A stretch of DNA of 64,000 nt. Source: JACKAQ01 sp965227145 (GTDB taxonomy: Bacteria; Calditrichota; Calditrichia; RBG-13-44-9; J075). The stretch lies in NCBI GenBank assembly GCA_965227145.1, contig OZ245730.1, forward strand, positions 1,240,001 through 1,304,000. Reading direction: 5' to 3'. Both the position numbers and the translations under genes were made by a program. This document shows positions 8,732 to 18,180 of the stretch, one piece after another. A model generated the notes under the pieces. That model was not told the origin of the DNA, did no database searches, and saw only the letters and a list, made by a program, of their open reading frames with translations. How positions within the stretch are numbered: position 1 is the first letter of the stretch; every line of letters starts with the position of its first letter.

Positions 8732-10072
8732 ATGAAACATAAGTTGAACATTATTTTTGCAATACTGATGTTTTGGGCGGGCACCGCAGCCGCGCAAGTC
8801 TATCATATTGAAATTTCCGGTACGATAGATCTCGGTTTGCCGCCATATATCGAAAGGGTGTTGGAAGACGCAAAAGCTGCGGACGCCAAAGCCATTGTGC
8901 TGGAAGTGAACACCTTTGGCGGACGGGTGGATGCCGCCACGCAAATCAAAGATATTTTGTTGAATACCGATCTGCCGACGATCGCGTATGTGAATAAACG
9001 GGCGATCAGCGCGGGTGCGTTGATCAGCTTGTCCTGCACAAAAATCGGGATGACGCCCGGCAGTTCCATCGGTGCGGCGACCGTCGTAAATCAGCAGGGC
9101 GAAAAAGGCTCGGAGAAACAGATTTCCTATTTTCGTGCGGAAATGGGCGCCACAGCAGAACGCAACGGACGCAACCGGATGATCGCCGAAGGCATGGTTG
9201 ACGAAGACGTTGTAGTGGAAGGGCTTTCTGAAAAAGGGAAACTGATCACCCTGACCGCAGATGATGCAGTAAAATGGGAAATTGCTGATGCAATTACGCC
9301 GACGCTGGAAGCGTTTTTGGACAGCCTTGGCTATGGCGAAGAAGTAATTGTTTACAACAGCGTGAACTGGGCGGAAGAATTGGTGCGGTTTTTCACCGGA
9401 CCGGTAATCAGCTCGTTGTTAATTTCGTTGGGATTGTTGGGGCTGTTTATCGAGATAAAATCGCCCGGCTGGGGATTGCCCGGATCGTTGGGATTGTTGT
9501 GTCTGGCGTTGTTTTTCGGGAGCCATTACATCATCAGTCTGGCCAGTGCGGTTGAAATAATTTTGTTTTTTGCGGGTATAGCGTTGTTATTGGTGGAGAT
9601 TTTCATTTTGCCGGGATTTGGCGTCGCCGGTATTGCCGGCGTATTAGCGTTGGTTGCCGGTATTTATCTCAGTTTGATCGGCAGCTTCGAAACCGTGACA
9701 TTCAGCGATTTTTCCAACGCGGCGTATCGCATTTTCGGATCGCTGACATTGACGATGGTCGCGGCGGTTATCGTCGCCCGGTTTTTGCCCAACACCAGCA
9801 TTTGGCGAAAAATCAGCCTCGGCGATGAACAAAAACGCGAATCCGGATATGTGGTCAACAAAGATTACAGCCGCCACGTTGGCAAAACCGGTGTTGCGGT
9901 TACGCCGTTGCGCCCGTCCGGTATCGGGCAATTTAGCGGCGAACGGCTCGATGTTGTCAGCGAAGGCGGATTTATCGAAATAAATACGCCCATCAAAATT
10001 GTGCATATCGATGGGTACCGGCTGATTGTTCGCGAACAAAAAACCGGAAAAGAGATAACAGAAGATTCGTAA
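8732..10072 (+). CDS. NfeD family membrane-bound serine protease (ClpP-class)
   Basis: This 446-residue protein begins with a signal peptide (about residues 1-21). A ClpP/SppA-like domain follows: VLEVNTFGGRVDAATQIKD, then the nucleophile Ser in RAISAGALIS and a candidate Lys in GSEKQISYF. Four to five membrane helices occupy residues 215-350 (SLLISLGLLGLFIEIKSPGWG). A C-terminal OB-fold NfeD domain ends the protein (GKTGVAVTPLRPSGIGQF). The family works with flotillin-like proteins in membrane quality control. The floA gene follows 30 bp downstream, which is the classic pairing. Confidence 0.93.
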   Translation: MKHKLNIIFAILMFWAGTAAAQVYHIEISGTIDLGLPPYIERVLEDAKAADAKAIVLEVNTFGGRVDAATQIKDILLNTDLPTIAYVNKRAISAGALISLSCTKIGMTPGSSIGAATVVNQQGEKGSEKQISYFRAEMGATAERNGRNRMIAEGMVDEDVVVEGLSEKGKLITLTADDAVKWEIADAITPTLEAFLDSLGYGEEVIVYNSVNWAEELVRFFTGPVISSLLISLGLLGLFIEIKSPGWGLPGSLGLLCLALFFGSHYIISLASAVEIILFFAGIALLLVEIFILPGFGVAGIAGVLALVAGIYLSLIGSFETVTFSDFSNAAYRIFGSLTLTMVAAVIVARFLPNTSIWRKISLGDEQKRESGYVVNKDYSRHVGKTGVAVTPLRPSGIGQFSGERLDVVSEGGFIEINTPIKIVHIDGYRLIVREQKTGKEITEDS

Positions 10073-10102
10073 TACAACAAAACACATTCTACTGGAGGCT
10101 AT

Positions 10103-11101
10103 ATGAGTTTTTTAGGACCGTTTTTGGGCATCGGCGGATTTATTGCTGTCGTCCTTTTGCTGATGTTGTTTTTCTATTTTATCCCCGTTCAGTTGTGGGT
10201 TACTGCTATTGCATCTCGTGTGAGAGTAAGTTTGTTGAGTTTGGTTGGTATGCGTTTGCGGAAAATTTCCCCTGCGCTTATTGTTAATGTATTGATCAAT
10301 GCTCGTAAGGCCGGTTTAAATGTAACCACAGAATTACTGGAAACCCACTATCTCGCCGGTGGTAATGTAAAGCGGGTTGTCGATGCGCTCATTGCAGCGG
10401 ATAAAGCGGGAATCGATCTGGATTTTAAATTAGCAACAGCTATCGACCTTGCCGGCCGAAATGTGCTGGAAGCAGTGCAAACCAGTGTAAATCCTAAAGT
10501 TATCGATAGCCCCAAACAGGGCAAAATTTCTGCGGTTGCCAAAGATGGTATCCAACTGAATGCCAGCGCCCGCGTTACTGTCCGCGCTAATTTGCAGCGG
10601 TTGGTTGGTGGCGCAACAGAAGATACGATCATCGCGCGGGTTGGCGAAGGTATTGTATCGGCGATCGGTTCAGCAGATTCTTACAAAGTTGTGTTGGAAA
10701 ATCCCGATCAAATTTCCAAAAAAGTACTCAGCCGGGGATTGGATTCAGGCACAGCGTTTGAAATTTTATCCATCGATATCGCCGATGTGGACGTGGGCAA
10801 AAACGTTGGTGCATTCCTGCAGGCAGATCAGGCTGGCGCAGACCTGAAAGTGGCTCAGGCCAAAGCAGAAACCCGCCGCGCAATGGCAGTTGCACAGGAA
10901 CAAGAAATGAAAGCCCGTACCCAGGAAATGCGCGCCAAAGTGGTAGAAGCGGAAGCGCAAGTGCCGCAAGCCATTGCCAAAGCATTTGAAGAAGGAAAAC
11001 TGGGCGTGTTCGATTATTACAATTTGAAGAACATCCAATCGGATACTTCCATGCGCCAAAGCATCGCGGATGACTCCGAGAAAAAAGATGACAAAAGCTG
11101 A
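10103..11101 (+). CDS. floA: Flotillin-like protein FloA
   Basis: The 332-residue protein is full length for FloA. A single N-terminal membrane hairpin (GIGGFIAVVLLLMLFFYFIP) precedes a band-7/PHB-like domain with PKVIDSPKQGKISAVAKDGIQ. A long Ala/Glu-rich coiled coil (DQAGADLKVAQAKAETRRAM) leads to the conserved end GKLGVFDYYNLKNIQSDT. It scaffolds ordered membrane domains at the inner leaflet. A GGAGG site precedes the ATG. It forms an operon with the NfeD gene upstream and a small membrane-anchored protein downstream. Confidence 0.96.
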   Translation: MSFLGPFLGIGGFIAVVLLLMLFFYFIPVQLWVTAIASRVRVSLLSLVGMRLRKISPALIVNVLINARKAGLNVTTELLETHYLAGGNVKRVVDALIAADKAGIDLDFKLATAIDLAGRNVLEAVQTSVNPKVIDSPKQGKISAVAKDGIQLNASARVTVRANLQRLVGGATEDTIIARVGEGIVSAIGSADSYKVVLENPDQISKKVLSRGLDSGTAFEILSIDIADVDVGKNVGAFLQADQAGADLKVAQAKAETRRAMAVAQEQEMKARTQEMRAKVVEAEAQVPQAIAKAFEEGKLGVFDYYNLKNIQSDTSMRQSIADDSEKKDDKS

Positions 11102-11125
11102 AAACCCGAATAAAATGAGTGATTG

Positions 11126-11698
11126 ATGGAACAATTAATCGGTATTTTGATATTTTACGGTATTTATACGCTGTTCAATTTGTTGCAAAAAAAATCCGGT
11201 GGTGCGCCAAAAGCACCACCGATGCAACAGCCCGGCAAACCCGGACAGGTCCGGCAGGCGCAGAAACCGGTTGGTAAACCGGCTGGTGAGCAAAACCGGG
11301 AACATCTTCCGGATTTTTTGCGGCGTTGGATCGAAGAAGCCGAAAAACTGGAGCGGGAGCATCAGCAACCAAAGCCGGAGCCAATACCGGAACCTGTTGA
11401 AAAACCGGTTGATAAACAGGCGCAACGCAAAGCTGCGTCGATGACCGAAGGTGGTTATGCCGAGCAATCGCTGCAAGAATTGCAGCAAAAAAAGCGGCAA
11501 TTGGCTGAGGAAAAAGAAAAGCAGGATGAGCTGGAAGAACTGCTAAAATCAGGAATTACAGTTTCTTCCGAAAAAAAGATATCCAATCTGGGTAAACTGT
11601 TGAAAGATACCGATTCGTTGCGTAACGCTATTTTACTCAACGAAATACTAAAAAAACCGGTATTTTATCGTGGTCCGGGGTTTCCAGTAGATAGATGA
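11126..11698 (+). CDS. Unrecognised protein with N-terminal membrane helix, Pro/Gln-rich linker and coiled coil
   Basis: I do not recognise a family. The 190-residue product opens with one hydrophobic helix (EQLIGILIFYGIYTLFNLLQKK). A linker rich in Pro, Lys and Gln follows (roughly 25-100, with repeated KP and EP pairs). A charged coiled coil (QELQQKKRQLAEEKEKQDEL, about 118-140) and a short amphipathic tail finish it. It starts 24 bp after floA and ends before a terminator, so it belongs to the NfeD-FloA operon and may be a partner. TTG at 11123 is an alternative start. Confidence 0.6.
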   Translation: MEQLIGILIFYGIYTLFNLLQKKSGGAPKAPPMQQPGKPGQVRQAQKPVGKPAGEQNREHLPDFLRRWIEEAEKLEREHQQPKPEPIPEPVEKPVDKQAQRKAASMTEGGYAEQSLQELQQKKRQLAEEKEKQDELEELLKSGITVSSEKKISNLGKLLKDTDSLRNAILLNEILKKPVFYRGPGFPVDR

Positions 11699-11735
11699 TT
11701 GTCGCTGTAAACAATTGTTTTTGATGATCTTAAGG

Positions 11736-11759
11736 GGCGCTATTTTAGCGCCTTTTTTT
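11736..11759 (+). terminator. Intrinsic terminator of the nfeD-floA operon
   Basis: A 6-bp stem GGCGCT/AGCGCC with a 5-base loop (ATTTT) is followed by seven T residues, 37 bp after the last stop codon. Confidence 0.85.
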
Positions 11760-11869
11760 ATTCGCAAAAAAAAATAAATAAAAATAAATTATTTTTGAGA
11801 AAAATAATGATCTCAACGGCTCTTTATTTTTATGTGATTATTGAGAAATATCTCGGGGAGCTGTAAACT

Positions 11870-11919
11870 AAGGAGTACCTATTCACATCGGGGGTTGATT
11901 GTTGACCCCCGTTTTTTTT
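11870..11919 (+). ncRNA. Possible small transcript ending in an intrinsic terminator
   Basis: A second strong hairpin (CGGGGGT at 11889-11895 with ACCCCCG at 11905-11911, then eight T) lies 130 bp beyond the first terminator, on the same strand, with no gene between. Just before it is an AAGGAG (11870-11875) with no ATG after it. A short stem GAGA/TCTC stands at 11843-11854. This could be a small RNA, or just a backup terminator. Confidence 0.3.
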
Positions 11920-11926
11920 GCAGCCG

Positions 11927-12715
11927 TTATGCCGGTTCGTCATTCCAACTTGCGCAAACAACCGTAATATTGTCTATGCCACCCAATTCATTGGCCCGTT
12001 GAATCAGTTGTGCCGTCGTGCTGGCGATATCGGTAAATTCGGTAACAATTTCCAGCAGCTCATTTTTGGGAATCATCCCGCTCAATCCGTCGCTGCAAAG
12101 CAGCAATTTATCACCGGATTGTAATTCTTCTTCGGAAATCACGACGTCCAGCTTTTCCTCGTTTCCCAATGCCTGCAAAATGATGTTGCGGCGCGGGTGA
12201 ATTTCGGCTTCTTCTTCGGTAATTTTGCCTGCTTCCACCAATTGATTCACAAATGATTGGTCACGCGTGAGTTGCCGGATCGTGTTATCGCGAATGAGGT
12301 ATGCGCGGCTATCACCAACCTGTCCGATTACCAATCGCTTGCCAAAAATAACCGCCAGCGTTCCGGTTGCACCCATCCCGTATTTTCCCTGATGTGTTTT
12401 CGCATATTCGATTATATTTCGGTTTGCCTGCTGTAACGCATCATCGATGGCTGTTATGGGATCGGTGAACCCATTTTCAGATGAATTGAACCATTCGGCG
12501 ACTGTATTTACTGCCATCAGGCTGGCAACTTCGCCCGCTGCCGCACCGCCCATTCCGTCGGAAACCATCAGAATTGCCGGCGATTCTGTTGTTGGAACTG
12601 CAAATATTTGGGGTAATTGATCGATACCGTCGCTGGTGGTTTGCATCACCAAAAAGTGATCCTCATTATTTTTGCGTATTTTTCCAACATCGGTTTGACC
12701 AAAAATTTTCAACAT
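11927..12715 (-). CDS. PP2C-type serine/threonine protein phosphatase
   Basis: The 262-residue protein has the bacterial PP2C (Stp/PrpC) motifs in order: VGKIRKNNEDHF near the N-terminus with the metal Asp, MVSDGMGGAAAGEVAS, GDSRAYLIRDNTIRQLTRD, LLCSDGLSGMI and a final GGIDNITVV. These residues bind two Mn or Mg ions that activate water for phosphoserine/phosphothreonine hydrolysis. It is cytoplasmic and usually reverses an Hanks-type kinase. No kinase gene is seen in this window. It is read alone, convergent with the floA operon. Confidence 0.94.
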   Translation of the reverse strand: MLKIFGQTDVGKIRKNNEDHFLVMQTTSDGIDQLPQIFAVPTTESPAILMVSDGMGGAAAGEVASLMAVNTVAEWFNSSENGFTDPITAIDDALQQANRNIIEYAKTHQGKYGMGATGTLAVIFGKRLVIGQVGDSRAYLIRDNTIRQLTRDQSFVNQLVEAGKITEEEAEIHPRRNIILQALGNEEKLDVVISEEELQSGDKLLLCSDGLSGMIPKNELLEIVTEFTDIASTTAQLIQRANELGGIDNITVVCASWNDEPA

Positions 12716-13068
12716 AATACTTCCAGATATCGATTTTTCGTAAACCGCCTATTCGCGGAGCTTGTCCCGTTTTGTTTCCGGGGGGCAAATTAGTTTTGCA
12801 ATATATTTGCAAATTTAGTGAAAATCAAGTAATCAACCAATAAGCAAAATGCCATATGTGATTTCGGAAACCGTAATTTTTCTATTCGAAAATTTGAATC
12901 TGTTTCGAAAAATTGATAAAGGAATCCGTGAATTTCTAACAAAAGTGAGCCAATTTGCCCTTAAAATCGCCAATTACGGACATTTTTCCATAATTTAAAT
13001 TTGGCAGGAGAATTGCAATTAGTGCTGTGTAAATTGAAAATCGGTGATTGGCTAAAAAGGAGATTGTG
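12716..13068. other. Divergent intergenic region, no gene seen
   Basis: 353 AT-rich bp between the phosphatase gene and an outer-membrane protein gene. It must hold both promoters. I see no open frame with a ribosome-binding site, no strong hairpin and no repeat. Confidence 0.4.
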
Positions 13069-14553
13069 ATGCGTTATTTGCGAAAATGGCTGGCGTTGGG
13101 GGCAATGTGTCTGTTAACTGGATTTGTAAATGCACAATTTATCGGGTTGAAAACGGTGCCCGTTGCCACCGGGGATCAGGGGTTGGTTTCACCCACAAAA
13201 AATTTGGGCATCGGCGGGGTTTCGATTGCGTTAGATGATATTTATTCCGATCCGTTTGTGAATCCTGCGAAAGGTGCACAGGTTCAAAAAATACAGTTAT
13301 TTAGCTCGCCTACTTATTACAACATTTCTGATGAAAACGGCAGCGCGCTAACCATGCCATTGGGCGTGATGGTGCGGCACAAAAACATTTTTGGCGGCGT
13401 GATGTTCAGTGCCCAGCAAATGAAAGAACCGCCCCGACAAACCTTTTTTTGGGGACCCTGGATCGAAAATTCGTTTGTTGACGGCAGCGCTTTACGTAAC
13501 AAACAGCGGCACAATTTTTATGCACAAGGCTTTTTGGGAAAACAAATTTCTGAAAATACCGCTCTGGGATTGGGCATCGCATATTCCGGGCTCAAAGCTG
13601 TGGAAGGTACCGAATTTTTGTATGCCAACAGCAATAGTGTGGAGCAATCGGGAAAAGTATGGGACATGCGGCTGGGATTGCTGAGCGATCGCCCGTCACG
13701 ACAAATGGAGGCGGTGCTGTTTTATCACAATTACGATATGACACAGGATGCAAAATATCCCTACTGGTGGGCGAATCCGGACCCGATTATCGGTTACCCG
13801 AGTTTTGAGGATATAACCGTCCATAACCGGGATGTTACCCGCACGATGGGTTTGCATTTGGGATATCGCCAGCCGATAAATCGCGAAACAGGGTGGAATA
13901 TCGGTGGCATTTTCACAGCGAATTACAAAGATCACCCCAAAATTCCCAATTATGAAATTATGAACATTCCGCGCGATCCCGGCAACACCTGGGCATTCAA
14001 TTTTGGCGTGGGCATCTCAAGAGATTTTGCGCCGGTTCGCTTCGGTATCGATCTCATATTTGAACCGGTTTGGAGCCACACATGGGCAAATGCGGAAAGC
14101 GAAACGATTTCCGGCATCGGCACGATCATTTCTGCGGGCAACAAAACGGTTGAGAATCATTTTGAATTTACCAACTGGATTTTCCGGATGGGTTTGGAAC
14201 AACACCCGATAGACAATGTTTTCGGATTCCAGATCGGGATTGAAATTTTACAGTATCAATATTGGCTGGATCAGGAAAATTATGTGGTGCCGCTTTCCCG
14301 GTCACAGCGGGAAAGCTGGACGGAATGGTCGCCGCGAATTGGCTTAAGCTGGCATTTCTCGACGGTCGAAATCGGATATACGGCAAAAGTTACCGTCGGC
14401 ACCGGTCAGCCGGGATTGGCATTTGGCGACATGTTCGTTTCCCGCGCGGAATTTGATACCAGCGATATTATTTTGGCACCAGCCGGTGCGCTCTCGTTAC
14501 AGGAGGCACATGTGCTGACCCATCACATCACGCTGGTGATACCGATAAATTAA
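13069..14553 (+). CDS. Predicted outer-membrane beta-barrel protein
   Basis: The ATG at 13069 follows AAAAAGGAG by 5-6 bases, giving 494 residues. A signal peptide ends near residue 21 (GFVNAQ). The mature part begins with LGIGGVSIALDDIYSDPFVNPAKGA, resembling the N-terminal plug segment of FadL/PorV-type barrels. After it come many alternating amphipathic strands (HRNFYAQGFLG, NTALGLGIAYSG, IEILQYQYWLDQ) ending on a hydrophobic strand. Its cargo is unknown. It is monocistronic and closed by a bidirectional terminator. Confidence 0.7.
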   Translation: MRYLRKWLALGAMCLLTGFVNAQFIGLKTVPVATGDQGLVSPTKNLGIGGVSIALDDIYSDPFVNPAKGAQVQKIQLFSSPTYYNISDENGSALTMPLGVMVRHKNIFGGVMFSAQQMKEPPRQTFFWGPWIENSFVDGSALRNKQRHNFYAQGFLGKQISENTALGLGIAYSGLKAVEGTEFLYANSNSVEQSGKVWDMRLGLLSDRPSRQMEAVLFYHNYDMTQDAKYPYWWANPDPIIGYPSFEDITVHNRDVTRTMGLHLGYRQPINRETGWNIGGIFTANYKDHPKIPNYEIMNIPRDPGNTWAFNFGVGISRDFAPVRFGIDLIFEPVWSHTWANAESETISGIGTIISAGNKTVENHFEFTNWIFRMGLEQHPIDNVFGFQIGIEILQYQYWLDQENYVVPLSRSQRESWTEWSPRIGLSWHFSTVEIGYTAKVTVGTGQPGLAFGDMFVSRAEFDTSDIILAPAGALSLQEAHVLTHHITLVIPIN

Positions 14554-14597
14554 TGTAAATATTTAGTTTGGGGAAGTGCCGGTTTAGATAAATAAAA

Positions 14598-14627
14598 AAG
14601 GCGAACAAGTTGTTCGCCTTTTTTTAT
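14598..14627. terminator. Bidirectional intrinsic terminator
   Basis: A 10-bp perfect stem AAGGCGAACA/TGTTCGCCTT with a 3-base loop is flanked by A and T tracts. It ends both the outer-membrane protein gene and the convergent MoxR gene. Confidence 0.9.
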
Positions 14628-14642
14628 TTATCGATATTCAAA

Positions 14643-15647
14643 TTATTTGATGTGCTCAAAAAGTTTTTTAACCACATCCATCGTGGTAACACCTTCGGCT
14701 TCGGCGTTGAAATTGGTGACGATTCTGTGCCGCAACACGGGAATGGCGCATGCCCGGACATCCGCTTCGGAGGGCGTGTAACGCCCCTGCAACGCTGCAC
14801 GGGTTTTGGCACCCAAAATCAAATATTGCGATGCCCGCGGTCCGGCGCCCCAATTGATCCATTTTTTGACAAATTCCGGTGCGTTTGCGTAACTCGGGCG
14901 GGTGAGGTTCACCAGTTTTACGGCGTATTCAATTACATTGTCAGCCACCGGAACTTTACGCAACACATTCTGGCTGGCGATAATTTGTTCCGCATTCATC
15001 ACTTTTTTCAGCACCGGGCGGAAGTTTCCGGTTGTGGCTTTCACGATATCCATTTCCTCCTGAAAACTCGGATAATCAATCCACAAATTGAACATGAAAC
15101 GGTCCAATTGCGCTTCCGGCAACGGATACGTGCCTTCCTGTTCGATCGGGTTTTGGGTAGCCAAAACAAAAAACGGTTCGTCCAGCCGCATATCTTCGCC
15201 GCCGCTGGTAACTTTGTGTTCCTGCATCGCTTCGAGCAACGCAGCTTGTGTTTTTGGAGGGGTTCGGTTAATTTCATCCGCCAAAATGATGTTCGCAAAA
15301 ATGGGTCCTTTGATAAAGCGGAACGCTTTTTTTCCGCTCGACCGGTCTTCTTCGATAATTTCTGTGCCGGTGATGTCCGACGGCATCAAATCCGGGGTGA
15401 ACTGGATGCGGCTGAATTTCAAATCCAGCACATCTGCAAGAGTGTTGATGAGCAGCGTTTTTGCCAACCCGGGCACGCCAACCAGCAAACAGTGACCGCG
15501 CGAAAACAGCGATATGATCAGCTGTTCGATAACTTCCTGCTGTCCGACAATCACTTTATGAATTTCTGAAAGAATTTGGCTGTTCAAATCGGTCAGATTT
15601 TCCAACAATTGAACTTCTTCGCGGGGTATGTCGTTTTGTGCGTTCAT
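14643..15647 (-). CDS. MoxR family AAA+ ATPase
   Basis: At 334 residues this is a complete MoxR ATPase. Walker A is GVPGLAKT near residue 58, Walker B is ILADEINRTPPKTQAALLEA near residue 120, and sensor 1 is ATQNPIEQEGTYPLPEAQLDRF. MoxR proteins act as cytoplasmic chaperones that mature or switch on partner proteins, often with von Willebrand factor A and DUF58 proteins. Those usual neighbours are absent downstream, where a terminator follows at once. This copy is therefore an orphan or its partners lie elsewhere. Confidence 0.94.
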   Translation of the reverse strand: MNAQNDIPREEVQLLENLTDLNSQILSEIHKVIVGQQEVIEQLIISLFSRGHCLLVGVPGLAKTLLINTLADVLDLKFSRIQFTPDLMPSDITGTEIIEEDRSSGKKAFRFIKGPIFANIILADEINRTPPKTQAALLEAMQEHKVTSGGEDMRLDEPFFVLATQNPIEQEGTYPLPEAQLDRFMFNLWIDYPSFQEEMDIVKATTGNFRPVLKKVMNAEQIIASQNVLRKVPVADNVIEYAVKLVNLTRPSYANAPEFVKKWINWGAGPRASQYLILGAKTRAALQGRYTPSEADVRACAIPVLRHRIVTNFNAEAEGVTTMDVVKKLFEHIK

Positions 15648-15868
15648 GAATTCCTTTCTCAGCGCAAGTTCAAAAATCAGTGCTTTTGGCGATCATTTTT
15701 GTAAAATCTTCACCGCAATTGAGTTAGCACTGTTTCCGGATTGCAATTAAATATCGACTCGATTATAATGATTGCCAACGCATGAGTCAATGGTTATTTT
15801 TTACACAATTGGCGCAGTTAAAAATAATGCGATCAACAGTTTCCTAACATTAATTAGCGACAAAAATT

Positions 15869-16818
15869 ATGAAAAAGTTCCACAATCCAATTGCTGCCGC
15901 CCGGAAAACCGGTGAACCGCGATTAATTGTTCACGGCGGCGCATGGAGCATTCCCGATGAATATGTGGATGCCCACATCAGAGGTGTGAAAAATGCGGTG
16001 AAATCCATTTTCCCGCAGATGCAAAACGGACTTTCCGCGCTCGATGCAGTTGAAAAAGCGGTCAACTTGTTAGAGGCAGACCCGACATTTGACGCGGGAT
16101 GCGGTGCGTTTCTGAATGAAATCGGAGAAATTGAACTGGACGCAATTATCGCGGATGGCGCAGCGTTGAAATTTGGCGCGGTTGCGGCGGTGCGAAATCT
16201 GCTGCATCCGGTCAGTCTCGCCCGATTGGTGATGGAAAAACCGAACATTGCATGCTCGTTGGCAGCGGTGCGCAACGCTTTGCGAAAAAAATGGGCATTT
16301 CTGAAACGCCGGTAACAGAATTGTTGACCGAACGCGAGTTGACATATTTTAATGAAATATCGAAAAATCCCGATTTCCGCACCAAACAGCCATTCGAAAA
16401 ACCACCGATGGGCACGGTTGGCGCTGTGGCGATGGACGTTTTCGGTAATCTGGCCGGCGCAACTTCTACCGGCGGAACACCCCGGAAATTACCCGGACGC
16501 GTTGGCGATACACCGATTTACGGCGCAGGTGTTTTTGCAGATAATTTATCCGGCGCAGCATCGGCAACCGGTTGGGGAGAATCCATTATGCAATCCCATT
16601 TATGTCTGAAAACTTGCGATGGCTTTGCAAATTCATCGCCCATGATCGCCGCAAAACAGGCGATAGAGCGGTTGCATAATCGCTTTAACGGATTGGGCGG
16701 CGTGATCGCAATTAACGCAATTGGCGAATACGCGTTTGCGCACAACACATCCAGAATGGCGTTTGCTTATGTTACGGATAATGGGGAAGTGGTTGCGGAA
16801 ATTTGCCGGAGTGAATAA
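15869..16818 (+). pseudogene. Isoaspartyl peptidase/L-asparaginase, frameshifted
   Basis: Two overlapping frames together encode a plant-type (Ntn-hydrolase) asparaginase of about 316 residues, the normal length. The first frame (from 15869) gives LIVHGGAWSIP, DAVEKAVNLLE, DPTFDAGCGAFLNEIGEIELDA and LARLVMEKPNI. The second (from about 16252) resumes with MLVGSGAQRFAKKMG and contains GTVGAVAMD. Its Thr is the autocatalytic cleavage and nucleophile residue, followed by GATSTGG. The change of frame falls at about 16247-16252, where one base seems to be missing. No slippery heptamer is visible and the internal ATG has no ribosome-binding site. So it is a recent mutation or a sequence error rather than programmed shifting. 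Confidence 0.85.
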
Positions 16819-16887
16819 AAAAATGAGGGACATTGCCTGGAGGAGGCTAAACAATTTACTGGCAACGCCCCCCGAATTTCAGATAAA

Positions 16888-17286
16888 TCAGGATTCTAAA
16901 TCATTGTTATCATCAATCGGTGTCGATTGATCTTTCTCAAAATGCACACAAGAGTCGCTTAAAGCAACGTTAATATTGCGCAATCCACAGCGATAATAAA
17001 AATTTTCTTCGTTCTCGCTGGTTTGGCTGGTGTTGATATATGCCAATCTGTGTTTGCAAAACTGGCAGGTTTTTGCCATTTGTATTTTTTCTGTATCTTC
17101 GGTTTTTGCTTTTTCTTTTTGGTTCAAAAAGCGCCGGAGAAAATAGATGATCGAATCGAAATTCATTGCGACAGCTTGCAAAACATTGCGTATGCGTATC
17201 AAAACGTAAGCCTGGATTACCAACATAACGACCATAATGACCAGCATAAAGTGGACCAGGTTTACATCTATCGAAATTCCCTGCAT
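16888..17286 (-). CDS. Unrecognised small membrane protein with a cysteine-rich (zinc-ribbon-like) tail
   Basis: 132 residues, no family recognised. One N-terminal membrane helix (residues 10-30, VHFMLVIMVVMLVIQAYVLI) is followed by an amphipathic stretch. The C-terminal domain has cysteines spaced as TCQFCKHR ... YYRCGL ... DSCVHF, which could bind one zinc. The tail is acidic. It stands alone between a peptidase remnant and an outer-membrane protein gene. Codon use looks ordinary for the window. Confidence 0.6.
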   Translation of the reverse strand: MQGISIDVNLVHFMLVIMVVMLVIQAYVLIRIRNVLQAVAMNFDSIIYFLRRFLNQKEKAKTEDTEKIQMAKTCQFCKHRLAYINTSQTSENEENFYYRCGLRNINVALSDSCVHFEKDQSTPIDDNNDLES

Positions 17287-17436
17287 AATTTAAAACTCCT
17301 TAAAAACACAAGATGTTGATAGATCCAAAATGTCAGGACGACATTTTTTTGTACTTATAATTTACCCAAGAATCAATCCCTGCTTGTGTTATAATACTCG
17401 AAATTCTTTTTGAAAAGTTTAATGATTTTTTGCTGA

Positions 17437-18180
17437 TTATTTCAGAAACGGGACGGCAAAGCCGATTCCGCCGCGCACAAAAAAACCGGAAAGATCGAAC
17501 GAAGATTCCGATGTCGTATCAACGTTACCGGATGTTTCGAGTGTGCGCACTTTACCATCCAGCCGTCCGGGATTACCAACCAGATAACCGCCTTCTGCCC
17601 AGATTTTAAAAGCTGGTGCCAGCCGAATTTCTCCGCCAAAATAACCGGAAGCGGATAGTGTTGTCCCGGAAAATTCTCCGGTGGTATTTATTTGAGTGCT
17701 GTTATCGACAACGTAAACCGTTTCTGAGGTTGCGCTCACTTGCATTATGCCAACACCAATGCCAAAATATTTGTTGAAACGCCGCCAGGAGCTGTAGCTG
17801 AAATATTGGTGAAAATTGACTTTCACATCAACCATGGAAATATCCCTGAGGTAGTCCAATTGAATCGGGGTTGGTGATGCGGATTCAAAACGGGTGTCTG
17901 CATTGTCATTGTAGAACATCAATTGGACAGTTCCAAAATAATCTTCGCTGAGATGATATTCGATTTCACCGCCAAAAATAACTTTGTTGCCAAAAGTCGC
18001 AGCCACCGGAATTGGCAGACCGCTATTATCCCTGAAATCATCAATGGCACCTTCGATTCTCGTATTTACATCGGTTAGGCGCGGTAAATAATACGCCGCG
18101 ATGGGTTTTAAAAAAACAGACTGCGCAGAAACCATCGCCGATAACAACATCAGCCCAAAAAGTATACGATGTAAAGCCAT
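17437..18180 (-). CDS. Predicted small outer-membrane beta-barrel protein
   Basis: This 247-residue protein has a signal peptide (residues 1-19, ending VSAQ). Alternating strands follow, such as VIFGGEIEYHLSEDYFGTVQLMFYN and KYFGIGVGIMQVSA, ending with FFVRGGIGFAVPFLK. The pattern fits an 8-stranded OmpA/OmpW-like barrel. No ligand can be named. It is probably monocistronic. The 300 bp upstream hold its promoter and that of a divergent gene. Confidence 0.65.
   Translation of the reverse strand: MALHRILFGLMLLSAMVSAQSVFLKPIAAYYLPRLTDVNTRIEGAIDDFRDNSGLPIPVAATFGNKVIFGGEIEYHLSEDYFGTVQLMFYNDNADTRFESASPTPIQLDYLRDISMVDVKVNFHQYFSYSSWRRFNKYFGIGVGIMQVSATSETVYVVDNSTQINTTGEFSGTTLSASGYFGGEIRLAPAFKIWAEGGYLVGNPGRLDGKVRTLETSGNVDTTSESSFDLSGFFVRGGIGFAVPFLK

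Noticed and set aside
14610..15569. 319-codon open frame antisense to the MoxR gene
   Set aside because: The minus frame has complete AAA+ motifs, while the plus frame starts inside a terminator and lacks a ribosome-binding site.
16252..16818. Independent beta-subunit gene of asparaginase
   Set aside because: Its start lies about 50 residues before the Thr cleavage site, has no ribosome-binding site and continues mid-domain the sequence of the first frame. A frameshift explains it better.
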